Assembly (NCBI RefSeq): GCF_014270065.1
Contig: NZ_JACNME010000016.1
Coordinates: forward strand, 30,714-94,713
Direction: 5' to 3'
DNA length: 64,000 bases
DNA from: Quadrisphaera sp. RL12-1S
Lineage (GTDB): Bacteria > Actinomycetota > Actinomycetes > Actinomycetales > Quadrisphaeraceae
Of the stretch, positions 1 through 7,747 are shown one piece after another. The stretch's first letter is position 1. Each line of letters begins with the position of its first letter. A program made the translations under genes and the position numbers. The notes under the pieces were generated by a model. The model had not been told where the DNA came from and made no database searches. It saw only the letters and a list, made by a program, of their open reading frames with translations.

Positions 1-40
1 GCCGGCCTCCGTCCGCCAGGCGAGCAGCCGCCCGAGCCCC

Positions 41-106
41 GAGCCTCCACCGCAGGTGACCTGGGTCAGTTCCGGAACTGACCCAGGTCACCTGCGGTGG
101 AGGCTC
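41..106. repeat. Perfect 66 bp palindrome (33 bp arms, no loop)
   Basis: Bases 41-73 are the exact reverse complement of 74-106, with centre TTCCGGAA. Symmetry breaks at 40/107. It could be a bidirectional terminator or a cruciform/protein-binding site; no U-tract follows. Confidence 0.85.
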
Positions 107-122
107 CAGGACCGACGCATCC

Positions 123-165
123 GCACCTGACCGTGGTCACTCCCGGACTGACCACGGTCAGGTGC
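123..165. repeat. Hairpin, 17 bp arms, 9 nt loop
   Basis: Arms 123-139 and 149-165 are exact reverse complements around loop 140-148. The inner sequence (GGTCA...TGACC) resembles the palindrome just upstream, so the two may share an origin. Confidence 0.75.
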
Positions 166-189
166 TGGGTCGCGACCCCGACACGAGAC

Positions 190-214
190 GTCGGAACCAC
201 ACGCCAGTTCCGAC
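190..214. repeat. Short hairpin GTCGGAAC / GTTCCGAC
   Basis: Eight-base arms at 190-197 and 207-214. This is the third inverted repeat within 175 bp. Function unknown. Confidence 0.5.
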
Positions 215-280
215 GCTTCACGCCAGGATCCGGCACCTCGGCGCGGCGCAGCGCGCTCGACACAGGCGCCGGCCCTCCCG

Positions 281-328
281 GACGAGCGGCGTGACGAGCG
301 GCGTGACGAGCGGCGTGACGAGCGTCGG
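281..328. repeat. 12 bp tandem repeat, about 3.7 copies
   Basis: The unit GACGAGCGGCGT repeats exactly at 281-292, 293-304 and 305-316, with a partial fourth copy at 317-328. The period is a multiple of three but no protein frame here looks real, so I treat it as a non-coding micro-repeat. Confidence 0.8.
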
Positions 329-512
329 CAGGGTGATGGAGCGCAGGTCGAGGCGCGCACCGGAACGTGCGGACGCCCCAGGGGTCTGCGGCGGGGTCGG
401 GTGGGCGGGGGTCACGCTCTGTCCTGCTCGGCCGGACACCGCGGCACCACCACGACCGAACGCGGCCCTCGGACCCATCGGGTCCCCGGGTCGGTGCCGC
501 GCCCGGTCGAGC

Positions 513-1004
513 TCAGGAGGCGGCGAGCGGCAGACCGCCGAGCCAGACCCGGACGTCGAGCAGCGCGGCGACCTGGCCCGTGAACGCCTCGGCGCGGGCG
601 AGGTGGGCGTCCGCCTCGGACGCCTCGACGGCCGGTCCGCGACCGCTGTCGACGGCGGCGCGGCGCTCGGCCGCGGCCCCGAAGAAGAGCGCCCAGTCCT
701 CCAGCTCGGGCGCCAGGGCCAGCAGCGACTCCCACACGTTGACGGGACCGCGACGACGCCCCCCGACCAGCTGGCGGGCGGCGACCACGGCGGCCCCGGC
801 GCGCAGGGCGGCCAGGTGCGCCGCGACGAAGCGCTCAGCGGGGTCGAGCGCGGAGGCCGCCAGCGACAGCTCGGTGGCGGCCCGCTCGAGCAGCCGGACG
901 GCACCCGCCGGCGCCGGCGGCCGCGCGGCGGGCACGGCGCCCTCGCCCGTGCGGGTGGTGGTGCGGCCCGCTGGACCGGTGCGGCGGGGCCGGACGGCGG
1001 CCAC
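513..1004 (-). CDS. SAV_6107-type HEPN domain protein
   Basis: About 163 residues. The C-terminal two thirds carry the helical pattern of the actinobacterial SAV_6107 HEPN family: a segment beginning ERFVAAHLAALRAGAAVVAA, then an NVWE block, an ELEDWALFF block and a closing RAEAFTGQV helix. HEPN domains are helical bundles found in RNases and nucleotidyltransferase partners; no RxxxxH RNase motif is evident here, so activity is unknown. The GTG start at 1004 lies 1 nt after the stop of the upstream DUF6504 gene, so the two are almost surely co-transcribed. The first 35 residues are basic and low-complexity. Confidence 0.75.
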   Translation of the reverse strand: MAAVRPRRTGPAGRTTTRTGEGAVPAARPPAPAGAVRLLERAATELSLAASALDPAERFVAAHLAALRAGAAVVAARQLVGGRRRGPVNVWESLLALAPELEDWALFFGAAAERRAAVDSGRGPAVEASEADAHLARAEAFTGQVAALLDVRVWLGGLPLAAS

Positions 1005-1005
1005 G

Positions 1006-1389
1006 TCAGTCCACCACCCGGACGAGGCGCCAGCGCGCGTCACCGCTGCCGGCACCACCGTCTCCGGCGGGCTCGCCGGCCAGCTCGAACGTGCCGGGCT
1101 CCGCCCCGAACCCGGCGCTGGCGACCACGCGCCACACCTGCTCGTCAGCAGCAGGTCCCGCCACCCGGGCTCCCGGCTCGCGGGCGAGCGCACTGCTGCC
1201 TCGCACCTCGACCGCCTCGCCGCGCAGCGCCCTGGCCGCCACGCCCTGCCACCACGGCAGGCGCGCGCTCCAGGTGGCCAGCACCTCGCGCACCACGAAG
1301 AGGCGGCCCCGCCAGACGAACGCGGACGGCTCTCCCGACCCGCCCTCGGCCACCTTCACGTGCACGACCTCGTCGAACGACCGGCTCAC
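1006..1389 (-). CDS. DUF6504 family protein
   Basis: About 127 residues. The N-terminal core (around residues 5-40) matches DUF6504: a short DEVVHVKV strand, then PSAFVWRGRLFVVREVLATW. The function is unknown; in other actinobacteria such genes sit next to the SOS polymerase genes imuB/dnaE2 or dinB. The GTG start at 1389 is set by an AGGAGGAG ribosome site 6 nt upstream. A perfect LexA operator lies 72-87 bp upstream, so damage induction is likely. It is first gene of a two-gene operon with the HEPN gene. No polymerase gene is visible in this window. Confidence 0.8.
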   Translation of the reverse strand: MSRSFDEVVHVKVAEGGSGEPSAFVWRGRLFVVREVLATWSARLPWWQGVAARALRGEAVEVRGSSALAREPGARVAGPAADEQVWRVVASAGFGAEPGTFELAGEPAGDGGAGSGDARWRLVRVVD

Positions 1390-1460
1390 AGCTCCTCCTC
1401 CTGAGGCACTGGCGGCGCGGCCCCGGGGCTTCCCCTCCCCGGAGGCCGCGCCCGCCGACA

Positions 1461-1476
1461 TCGAACATCCGTTCGA
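1461..1476. promoter_or_regulatory. LexA (SOS) box
   Basis: TCGAACATCCGTTCGA is a perfect 16 bp dyad fitting the actinobacterial/Bacillus-type SOS consensus CGAACnnnnGTTCG. It sits upstream of the DUF6504-HEPN operon and about 180 bp before the divergent carotenoid gene. By position it should repress the DUF6504 promoter. Confidence 0.85.
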
Positions 1477-1643
1477 CAGCAGCAGTGAAGCGCTGATCTC
1501 GCTCCCCGTCAACCCGCTGTCCACGGCGACGACGCTGCCACCGGGGTCTGACAACCCGCTCCCACCTGCGACGACGCACCGGTGAGCACTCGGTGGCCAG
1601 CCGGTGCGCGCCGCTGGGGAGGGCTGATGCCCGGCGTCGCGGC

Positions 1644-1649
1644 TACGGT
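1644..1649 (+). promoter_or_regulatory. -10-like TACGGT, leaderless start of crtA-like gene
   Basis: TACGGT ends 6 nt before the GTG at 1656, the spacing expected if transcription begins at the start codon. This is one reason for choosing that start. No clear -35 is visible. Confidence 0.45.
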
Positions 1650-1655
1650 GCCTCC

Positions 1656-2372
1656 GTGGTCTCCGAGCGCGCAGTCCCGGCCTGCGCCGTGCTCCACCTG
1701 TGGCGGGTCCCCTCCCCCGCCGTCCCGGCCGCCGTCGCCCGCATGGCGCTGGACCGGCGCCACCTGCGGGCCAGCGGCGCGGCGTTCTGGAAGCTGCTCG
1801 GCACCGGTGACGGGCGCACCTTCACCCCGCGCGACGCCGACCCCCACCACTGGGCCGTGCTCACCACCTGGGACGACGACGCGGGCGCCCTGGCCTTCGA
1901 GCGCTCCCCCGCGGTGCGCGCCTGGGACCGCCTGGCCGCCGAGCGGCTGCGGGTGGAGATGGTGCCGGTGGCCAGCCGCGGGCGGTGGTCGGGCCGGGAG
2001 CCCTTCGGAGACCCGGTGCCCACCCGCGCCGCGGCCTCCGGGGGCGGGGCGGGGATCGCCAGCATCACCCGCGCCCGCATCCGCCTCGGGCGCGGACGCT
2101 CCTTCTGGGGCGCCGTCCCCCCGGTCTCCACCGACCTGCACGCCGTGCCCGGCCTGCGCCTGGCCGTCGGCATCGGGGAGGCGCCCATGGGGCTGCAGGG
2201 CACGTTCAGCCTCTGGGACGACGCGGCCTCCCTGCGCGACTTCGCGCACGGCCGCGCCGCCCACCGCGACGTGGTCGAGCGCACCGCTCGCGAGCGCTGG
2301 TACGCCGAGGAGCTCTTCGCCCGCTTCGCCGTCCGGTCCCTGGAGGGCACGCACCGGGGGGTGTCCCCGTGA
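1656..2372 (+). CDS. CrtA-like spheroidene monooxygenase family protein
   Basis: About 238 residues, the usual size of the heme-dependent CrtA family, which in purple bacteria adds a 2-keto group to acyclic carotenoids. Seen here: an N-terminal LHLWRVP strand, FWKLLGTGDGRTFTPRDADP (around residue 45), a W-x-LTTWDD segment, SITRARI near the middle, and a C-terminal ARERWYAEELFARFAV block. It is first of three genes joined by 4 nt GTGA overlaps with a CruF-like protein and a GT2, which supports a carotenoid substrate. The actual substrate is inferred. Actinobacterial members are mostly uncharacterised. Confidence 0.72.
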   Translation: MVSERAVPACAVLHLWRVPSPAVPAAVARMALDRRHLRASGAAFWKLLGTGDGRTFTPRDADPHHWAVLTTWDDDAGALAFERSPAVRAWDRLAAERLRVEMVPVASRGRWSGREPFGDPVPTRAAASGGGAGIASITRARIRLGRGRSFWGAVPPVSTDLHAVPGLRLAVGIGEAPMGLQGTFSLWDDAASLRDFAHGRAAHRDVVERTARERWYAEELFARFAVRSLEGTHRGVSP

Positions 2373-3250
2373 GCGCCGTCCCCTCCGGCACCGCCGGCAC
2401 CGCTGGCGATGCCGCCCCGCGCCCGCGCCCGCCGCTGGCCGCCGCGGGCGCGCGGCGCGCGGCGCTGGTGCTCGCGGCCGTCGCCGTCGTCGTCCAGGTG
2501 GCCCACCCGCTGCTGTCCGGGCAGGTGCTGACCACCGCCACCGTGGTGAGCGTGCTGGTCTTCGCGGCGGCGTCGCTGGTGAGCGCCGTCGCCACGCACG
2601 GGGTGAGGGCCGCGGTGGTGCTGGCCCTGGGCGCGGGCGGGGTGGGCCTGGTGGCCGAGGCGGTGGGCGTCGCCACGGGCTTCCCCTTCGGCGAGTACGC
2701 CTACGCCGGCACGCTCGGGCCGCAGGTGCTCGGCGTGCCCGCGGTGGTGCCCGCGGCCTGGCTGATGATGGCCTGGCCGACGATGCTCGCCGGGCGCTCC
2801 GTGGTGGACCTGCTCCGGAAGCGCTTCGGACCGGTGCCGCACTGGGTGGCGGTCCCGCTGGCCGCGTGGGTGCTCACCGCGTGGGACCTCTCGCTCGACC
2901 CGCAGATGGTCGCCGCGGGGCACTGGGGCTGGCTGCACCCCGAGCCGTCGCTGCCGGGGGTCCCCGGCATCCCGCTCACCAACTACGCCGGGTGGCTGCT
3001 GGTCTCGCTGGTGGTGCACGCGGTGCTGCACGTCGGCGTCCCGCGGGCGGTGCGGCCCGGGGTGCCCGCGAGCGCGGCGATCGGCGCGGGCGCTCCCGCG
3101 CTGCTGCTGGGGTGGACGTGGCTGGGGTCGGCGCTGGGCAACGCCGCCTTCTTCGGACGTCCGTGGGTGGCGCTGTGGGTGTTCGCGGCCATGGGTCTGG
3201 TGGCGCTGCCGGCGCTGGCGCACCTGCGACGACGCTCCCCCACGACGTGA
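2369..3250 (+). CDS. Carotenoid biosynthesis membrane protein, DUF422/CruF-like
   Basis: About 293 residues with seven or so hydrophobic segments. It belongs to the DUF422 family that includes cyanobacterial CruF (1',2'-hydratase of acyclic carotenoid ends) and haloarchaeal bisanhydrobacterioruberin hydratase. Family landmarks are FPFGEYAYAGTLGPQVLGVP (near residues 105-125) and WDLSLDPQMVAAGHWGW (near 172-188), whose acidic residues are conserved. The GTG start overlaps the stop of the CrtA-like gene by 4 nt (GTGA), and its own stop overlaps the next GTG in the same way, implying translational coupling. Predicted role: hydration of the psi end of lycopene or a derivative. Confidence 0.8.
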   Translation: MSAVPSGTAGTAGDAAPRPRPPLAAAGARRAALVLAAVAVVVQVAHPLLSGQVLTTATVVSVLVFAAASLVSAVATHGVRAAVVLALGAGGVGLVAEAVGVATGFPFGEYAYAGTLGPQVLGVPAVVPAAWLMMAWPTMLAGRSVVDLLRKRFGPVPHWVAVPLAAWVLTAWDLSLDPQMVAAGHWGWLHPEPSLPGVPGIPLTNYAGWLLVSLVVHAVLHVGVPRAVRPGVPASAAIGAGAPALLLGWTWLGSALGNAAFFGRPWVALWVFAAMGLVALPALAHLRRRSPTT

Positions 3251-4377
3251 GGGGCGGCAGGGCCGTCCGGCTCGTCGGGGCGGCCAGCGCGGGGGCCGTC
3301 GTCGTCGCCGTGCACACCGCCGTCAACGCCGCGCTGCTGCGGCGCCCGGTGAGCGACCCGCCCGCGGTCGGTGAGCGGGTGAGCGTGCTGCTGCCCGTGC
3401 GCGACGAGGCCCACCAGGTGGCGGGCTGCGTGGCCGCGGTGCTCGCGAGCACGGGCGTGCCCGACCTCGAGGTGCTCGTCCTGGACGACGGCTCCACCGA
3501 CGGCACGGCGGAGGCCGCTCAGCGGGCCGCCGGCGGCGACCCCCGGGTGCGGGTGCTGACCGGCGCGCCGCTGCCGCCGGGGTGGCTGGGCAAGCCCCAC
3601 GCGCTGGCCCAGCTGGCGGCGGCGGCCACCGGATCGGTGCTGGTGTGCCTGGACGCCGACGTGCGCCTGGCGCCGCTCGCCCTGGCGGCCAGCGTCGACC
3701 TGCTGCGCCGCCACCGTCTCTCGCTGGTGAGCCCGTACCCGCGGCAGGAGGCGGTGACCGCTGCCGAGCGGCTGGTGCAGCCGCTGCTGCAGTGGAGCTG
3801 GCTGGCCACGCTGCCGCTGCGGCTGGCGGAGAGCTCGCCGCGGCCGTCGCTGTCCGCCGCGAACGGGCAGCTCATGGCGTTGGACGCCGCCGCGCTGGAG
3901 CGCGCGGGCGGCTTCGCCGCCGTGCGGTCCGAGGTGCTCGACGACGTCGCCCTGGTCCGCGCGGTGAAGGCCGCCGGCGGGCGGGGCGGAGTCGCGGACG
4001 GGACCGACCTGGCCACCTGCCGCATGTACGACGGCTGGCCCGCCGTGCGCGACGGGTACGCGAAGTCGCTGTGGTCGGCGACCGGGTCCCCGGCGGGTGC
4101 CGCCGGGCTGGTGGTGGCCCTGGGCGCAGTGTTCGTGCTGCCGGCGGTCGCCGCGGCGACCGGTCTGGGCGGCCGCGGGGGGCGGGTGGCGGGGCTGGTC
4201 GGCTACGGCGCCGGCGTGGCGTCGCGCGTGGTCGCGGCGCGGCGGACGGGCGGCCGGGCCTGGCCCGACGCCCTGGCGCACCCGGCGTCGGTGGCGGTGC
4301 TGTGCTCGCTGGTGGTGCGGTCGTGGCGGCTGCGCCGCCGCGGCGGCCTGGCCTGGAAGGGCCGCGCGCTGCCCTGA
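3247..4377 (+). CDS. Glycosyltransferase family 2, CruG-like
   Basis: About 376 residues. There is an N-terminal hydrophobic segment, then a GT-A fold with VSVLLPVRDEA (about residue 40), the nucleotide-binding DDGSTDGT (about 80), DADV metal site (about 136), and a NGQLMAL / GGFAAVRSEVLDDVAL acceptor region (205-240). Two or three membrane segments close the protein. This layout matches CruG-type carotenoid glycosyltransferases and CrtQ-like enzymes. The start GTG overlaps the CruF-like stop (GTGA). In cyanobacteria CruF and CruG act in sequence to hydroxylate then glycosylate a carotenoid; the same is inferred here. The sugar cannot be read from sequence. Confidence 0.75.
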   Translation: MRGGRAVRLVGAASAGAVVVAVHTAVNAALLRRPVSDPPAVGERVSVLLPVRDEAHQVAGCVAAVLASTGVPDLEVLVLDDGSTDGTAEAAQRAAGGDPRVRVLTGAPLPPGWLGKPHALAQLAAAATGSVLVCLDADVRLAPLALAASVDLLRRHRLSLVSPYPRQEAVTAAERLVQPLLQWSWLATLPLRLAESSPRPSLSAANGQLMALDAAALERAGGFAAVRSEVLDDVALVRAVKAAGGRGGVADGTDLATCRMYDGWPAVRDGYAKSLWSATGSPAGAAGLVVALGAVFVLPAVAAATGLGGRGGRVAGLVGYGAGVASRVVAARRTGGRAWPDALAHPASVAVLCSLVVRSWRLRRRGGLAWKGRALP

Positions 4378-4493
4378 AGCACCGGCGGCGGCCTCGACGC
4401 CCCAGCGCCCGGCGGCGGCTGGCTGCACCTGGGCGCGATCGTCGCCGTCCTGGGCCAGCCGAGCAGCGCACTGGGTGGCTCCGGTCCACTCCT

Positions 4494-4554
4494 CGGTTGG
4501 TGCGGGGTGGCCCTGGTCCACTCCCACGGGACCGGGGCCACCCCGCACCAACCG
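4494..4554. repeat. Long hairpin between GT2 and CrtD-like gene
   Basis: Arms of 26 bp (4494-4519 and 4529-4554) with one mismatch around a 9 nt loop. It lies 117 bp after the GT2 stop and 26 bp before the next start, so it may end the upstream operon or act as an operator for the downstream desaturase. No U-tract. Confidence 0.75.
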
Positions 4555-4567
4555 GGGCCTGGGCGCT

Positions 4568-4573
4568 TACCGT
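4568..4573 (+). promoter_or_regulatory. -10-like TACCGT, leaderless start of CrtD-like gene
   Basis: TACCGT is followed by 7 nt and the GTG at 4581. The hexamer overlaps the alternative GTG at 4572, which favours 4581 as the true start. Confidence 0.4.
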
Positions 4574-4580
4574 GGCGGAC

Positions 4581-6095
4581 GTGGCCCGGGTGATCGTCGT
4601 GGGCGCGGGCCTGGGCGGGCTCGCCGCTGCCGCGCGTCTGGCCGCCCTCGGCCACGACGTCACCGTCTGCGAGCAGGCGGACACCGTCGGCGGCAAGCTG
4701 GGGTGGTTCGAGCGCGACGGCTTCGCCTTCGACACCGGCCCGAGCCTGCTGACCTGGCCCGACCAGCTGCGCCGCCTCTTCGCCGCCACCGGGTCGCCGC
4801 TGGAGGAGCACCTCGACCTGCGCCCCGTCGCGCCCACCGACCACCGCTTCACCGACGGCAGCCGGCTCCACCTCGACGACGACCTCGGCCCCGGCTGGCG
4901 CCGCCTCCTGGAGCGCGCGCGCCGCATCTGGGACGCCACCGAGGGCCCCTTCCTCAGCCGGCCGCTGCACGGCGCGCGCACCCTCGCGGCGCTCGCGGCG
5001 CGCCCCGGCGGGCTGCACGACGTCGCGACCATCGCGCCCGGCACCTCCCTGCGCGCCCTGGCGCAGGCCCACCTCGACGACCCCCGTCACGTCGCCCTGG
5101 TCGACCGGATGGCCACCTACACCGGCTCCGACCCGCGCCGCGCGCCCGCGGCGCTGGCCTCGGTGCTGCACCTGGAGCTGACCGGGGGCTCCTGGTACGT
5201 CCCCGGTGGGCTGCGCCGGGTGGTGGACGCCGTCGCCGACCGCGCCCGCGAGCGCGGCGCCCGGGTCCTTACCGGGGAGCGGGTCGAGGAGGTGCTCGTC
5301 GAGGGCGGTCGGGCCGCCGGCGTGCGCCTGGCCGGCGGCCGCCACCTCGCCGCGGACGTCGTCGTCGTCAACGCCGACGCCTCCGCCCTGCACGGCGTGC
5401 GCACCCCACCCGGGCAGCGCCCCCTGCTCCCGCCGTCCGCCCGCCGCGGCACCCGCGGGGCGCGGGCCGGTCTGGCGGCCACCACCCCGTCGCTGAGCGG
5501 GTTCGTGCTGCTGCTGGCCCTGCGCGGGCGCACCCCCGGCCTGGCCCACCACACGGTGCTGTTCCCGCCCCTGGAGGGCGCGGGCTACGACGACGAGTTC
5601 GACGCGGTCTTCGGCTCAGGACGACGACGCGGGCGGCCGAGCGCCGTCCCGGAACCGGCGGTCTACGTGAGCGCTCCGGACGACCCGGCGCTGCGCCCCG
5701 ACGACGGCTCCGAGGCGTGGTTCGTGCTGGTCAACGCCCCGCGGCACAGCCCGCACGACCCGCGCGCCGGCGTCGACTGGCGGGCCGGCGGGTTCGCGCA
5801 GGCCTACGCCGACCACGTGCTGGCCGTCATGGCCCGCCGGGGCCTGGACGTGCGGGACCGCGTGCTGTGGCGCGAGGTGCGCACCCCCGCGGACCTGGAG
5901 CGCGCCACCGGCAGCGTCGGCGGGTCCATCTACGGGTCCTCCAGCAACGGGGCGCGCGCGGCGTTCCTGCGCCCCGCCAACCGCTCGCGCGTGCCCGGGC
6001 TGCTGCTGGTGGGCGGGTCGAGCCACCCCGGCGGCGGCATACCGCTGGTGCTCGCCTCCGCGGCCATCACGTCGGGGCTGGTCGGGCCCGCCTGA
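4581..6095 (+). CDS. CrtI-family carotenoid desaturase/oxidase, probably CrtD-like
   Basis: About 504 residues. The N-terminal dinucleotide fold has VIVVGAGLGGLAAAARLAAL followed by E-x3-VGGKLGWF, and FDTGPSLLTWP; the C-terminus has the family signature VPGLLLVGGSSHPGGGIPLV. These are the FAD-binding marks of CrtI/CrtD/CrtN/CrtO enzymes. A bona fide CrtI is encoded in the crtE-I-B operon 11 kb away, so this paralogue is probably a tailoring enzyme such as a 3,4-desaturase (CrtD) or a terminal oxidase. The start at 4581 gives the typical V-A-R-V-I-V-V opening; 4572 is possible. It follows the CrtA/CruF/GT2 operon after a strong hairpin, with its own likely promoter. Confidence 0.78.
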   Translation: MARVIVVGAGLGGLAAAARLAALGHDVTVCEQADTVGGKLGWFERDGFAFDTGPSLLTWPDQLRRLFAATGSPLEEHLDLRPVAPTDHRFTDGSRLHLDDDLGPGWRRLLERARRIWDATEGPFLSRPLHGARTLAALAARPGGLHDVATIAPGTSLRALAQAHLDDPRHVALVDRMATYTGSDPRRAPAALASVLHLELTGGSWYVPGGLRRVVDAVADRARERGARVLTGERVEEVLVEGGRAAGVRLAGGRHLAADVVVVNADASALHGVRTPPGQRPLLPPSARRGTRGARAGLAATTPSLSGFVLLLALRGRTPGLAHHTVLFPPLEGAGYDDEFDAVFGSGRRRGRPSAVPEPAVYVSAPDDPALRPDDGSEAWFVLVNAPRHSPHDPRAGVDWRAGGFAQAYADHVLAVMARRGLDVRDRVLWREVRTPADLERATGSVGGSIYGSSSNGARAAFLRPANRSRVPGLLLVGGSSHPGGGIPLVLASAAITSGLVGPA

Positions 6096-6124
6096 GGAGA
6101 CGGGCGGGCGACGACCACGACGCC

Positions 6125-6748
6125 TCAGAGCTCGCTCATGTCCCCGGTCCCGGGGACGCCGTCGACCAGCCCGTAGCGCAGGTGCACCACCCCGCGCGGG
6201 CTGGTGGCCGGCGGCTGCAGCAGCGCGAGGCTCGTCGGCACCGCTCCCCCGGCGAAGACCGCCTTGCCCCGGCCCAGCACCAGCGGGTGCAGCCACAGGT
6301 CGACGACGTCGAAGAGCCGCTCGGCCAGCAGCGTCTGCACGAGGTCGAGGCTCCCGACCACCTTCACGTGCTCGTGCCTGTCGCGCAGCGCCCGCACCGC
6401 GGCGGGCAGGTCCGGGCCGAGCAGCTCCGAGCCCGCCCAGGACAGGTCCGGGGCGCCGCGGGAGGCGACGTGCTTGGGGATGCTGTTGAACAGCGCCGCG
6501 AAGCCGCCGCCCGAGGTGGCGTCGACGCGGGGCCAGTAGTCGGCGAAGATCTCGTACGTGCGGCGTCCGAGCAGGAGGGCGTCGACGCCCTCGTAGGCGG
6601 CGTCCACCTGGGCGCCGGAGACCTCGTCGACGAGCGGTGCCTGCCACCCGCCGAAGGCGAACCCGCCGTCGGGGTCCTCGTCGGGACCGCCGGGCGCCTG
6701 CCCGACGAGGTCGAGGGTGGCGAAGAGCGCGATGCTGATGATGCCCAC
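6125..6748 (-). CDS. RibD C-terminal / dihydrofolate-reductase-like family protein
   Basis: About 207 residues. Pattern of the YyaP/YwjB-type small reductases: N-terminal SIALFATLDLVGQAPGGPDE, GRRTYEIFADYWP (about residue 75), a nucleotide-site HVKVVGSLDLVQTLL segment (about 140) and LHPLVLGRGKAVF (about 165). These resemble the RibD reductase domain and DHFR, but physiological substrates are mostly unknown. The GTG at 6748 gives the normal start just before the first strand. It is convergent with the CrtD-like gene (30 nt apart) and is probably unrelated to carotenoid synthesis. Confidence 0.8.
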   Translation of the reverse strand: MGIISIALFATLDLVGQAPGGPDEDPDGGFAFGGWQAPLVDEVSGAQVDAAYEGVDALLLGRRTYEIFADYWPRVDATSGGGFAALFNSIPKHVASRGAPDLSWAGSELLGPDLPAAVRALRDRHEHVKVVGSLDLVQTLLAERLFDVVDLWLHPLVLGRGKAVFAGGAVPTSLALLQPPATSPRGVVHLRYGLVDGVPGTGDMSEL

Positions 6749-6884
6749 GGCGGGCTCCCTGCTGCCGGTGGTGCGGTGCGGACGCCAGGTGGACCGGGCC
6801 GCTCCGCCGGACTCATCGGCGTGGCGCTGGACGAGGGGGTGCCGGCGCCCCACCGTCGTGACCCCCGACCCGCCGACCAGCGGC

Positions 6885-7685
6885 TCAGGCCAGGCGCACC
6901 AGCAGCTCGCCGTGCAGGAGCGCGATCCAGCCGTCGGGCGCCGCCGCCCAGCGGCGCCACGCCGCGGCGACGTCCTCCAGGTCCTCCCGGGTGGCCGCTC
7001 CGCTGGTCACGGCCTGCTCGGCGAAGGCGGACCGCGTGGCGCGCCCGGCCCAGGACGTGCCCCACCAGGCGCGCTCCTCGGCCGAGGCGTAGCACCAGGC
7101 CGACGCCGACGCCGTGACCCCCTCGACCAGGCCCGCCGCGCGCGCCCACGCGAGCAGGCGGCGCCCGGCGTCGGGCTCGCCGCCGTTGCCCCGGGCCACC
7201 CGGCCGTACAGGTCCAGCCAGGCGTCGAGCCCGGCGTCCGGCGGGTACCAGGTGGTGGCGGCGTAGTCGACGTCGCGCACGGCCAGCAGGCCGCCCGGTC
7301 GCAGCACGCGGACCGCCTCCCGCAGGGCGCGCACCGGGTCGGGCAGGTGCTGGAGCACCTGGTGGGCGTGGACGACGTCGAAGGACGCGTCCGGGAAGGG
7401 CAGCGCCAGGGCGTCGCCGACCACCCACTCCAGTGCCAGCCCGCGGCGCTCGGCCAGGGCGCCGGCTTCGTCCAGCACGCCCGCGGCGGCGTCGAGGCCG
7501 ACCGCTCGGCCGGGCGCGACGCGCTCGGCGAGGTCGGCGGTGATGGTGCCCGGACCGCAGCCGAGGTCGAGCAGGTCCAGCCCGGGGCGCAGGTGCGCCA
7601 GCAGGTAGCCGCAGGAGTTCTCCGCGGTGCGCCAGCGGTGGGAGGCCAGGACGGGCTCGGCGTGTCCGTGGGTGTAGGCGGGCAT
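6885..7685 (-). CDS. Class I SAM-dependent methyltransferase
   Basis: About 266 residues. Motif I LLDLGCGPGTITADLAERV (about residue 40), an acidic loop LDAAAGVLDEA, then GDALALPFPDASFDVVHAHQ and VLQHLPDP motifs place it in the Methyltransf_11/25 group, similar to UbiE-like small-molecule methyltransferases. The ATG at 7685 has a GGGTGGA ribosome site. It is divergent from the GGDEF-EAL gene at 7748 with 62 bp between the starts. The substrate is unknown; a carotenoid role cannot be excluded but nothing in the sequence shows it. Confidence 0.82.
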   Translation of the reverse strand: MPAYTHGHAEPVLASHRWRTAENSCGYLLAHLRPGLDLLDLGCGPGTITADLAERVAPGRAVGLDAAAGVLDEAGALAERRGLALEWVVGDALALPFPDASFDVVHAHQVLQHLPDPVRALREAVRVLRPGGLLAVRDVDYAATTWYPPDAGLDAWLDLYGRVARGNGGEPDAGRRLLAWARAAGLVEGVTASASAWCYASAEERAWWGTSWAGRATRSAFAEQAVTSGAATREDLEDVAAAWRRWAAAPDGWIALLHGELLVRLA

Positions 7686-7747
7686 GGGTCCACCCTGACA
7701 GGACGTCTCACATCCCGGTACCGACATCTCACCCGTCAAGACAGATC

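Larger units (their letters stand above)
1..512. other. Non-coding region at left edge with three hairpins and a tandem repeat
   Basis: No convincing gene is seen. Open frames here are short, arginine-rich and unlike known proteins. The region holds a perfect 66 bp palindrome, two further hairpins and a 12 bp tandem repeat, listed separately. It lies downstream of the minus-strand HEPN gene, so part of it may be a transcription terminator region. Confidence 0.6.

Noticed and set aside
281..328. Coding repeat protein from the 12 bp tandem repeat
   Set aside because: No start, ribosome site or flanking protein similarity in any frame.
1390..1554. N-terminal extension of DUF6504 to 1554
   Set aside because: It would run through the LexA box; a strong ribosome site precedes GTG 1389.
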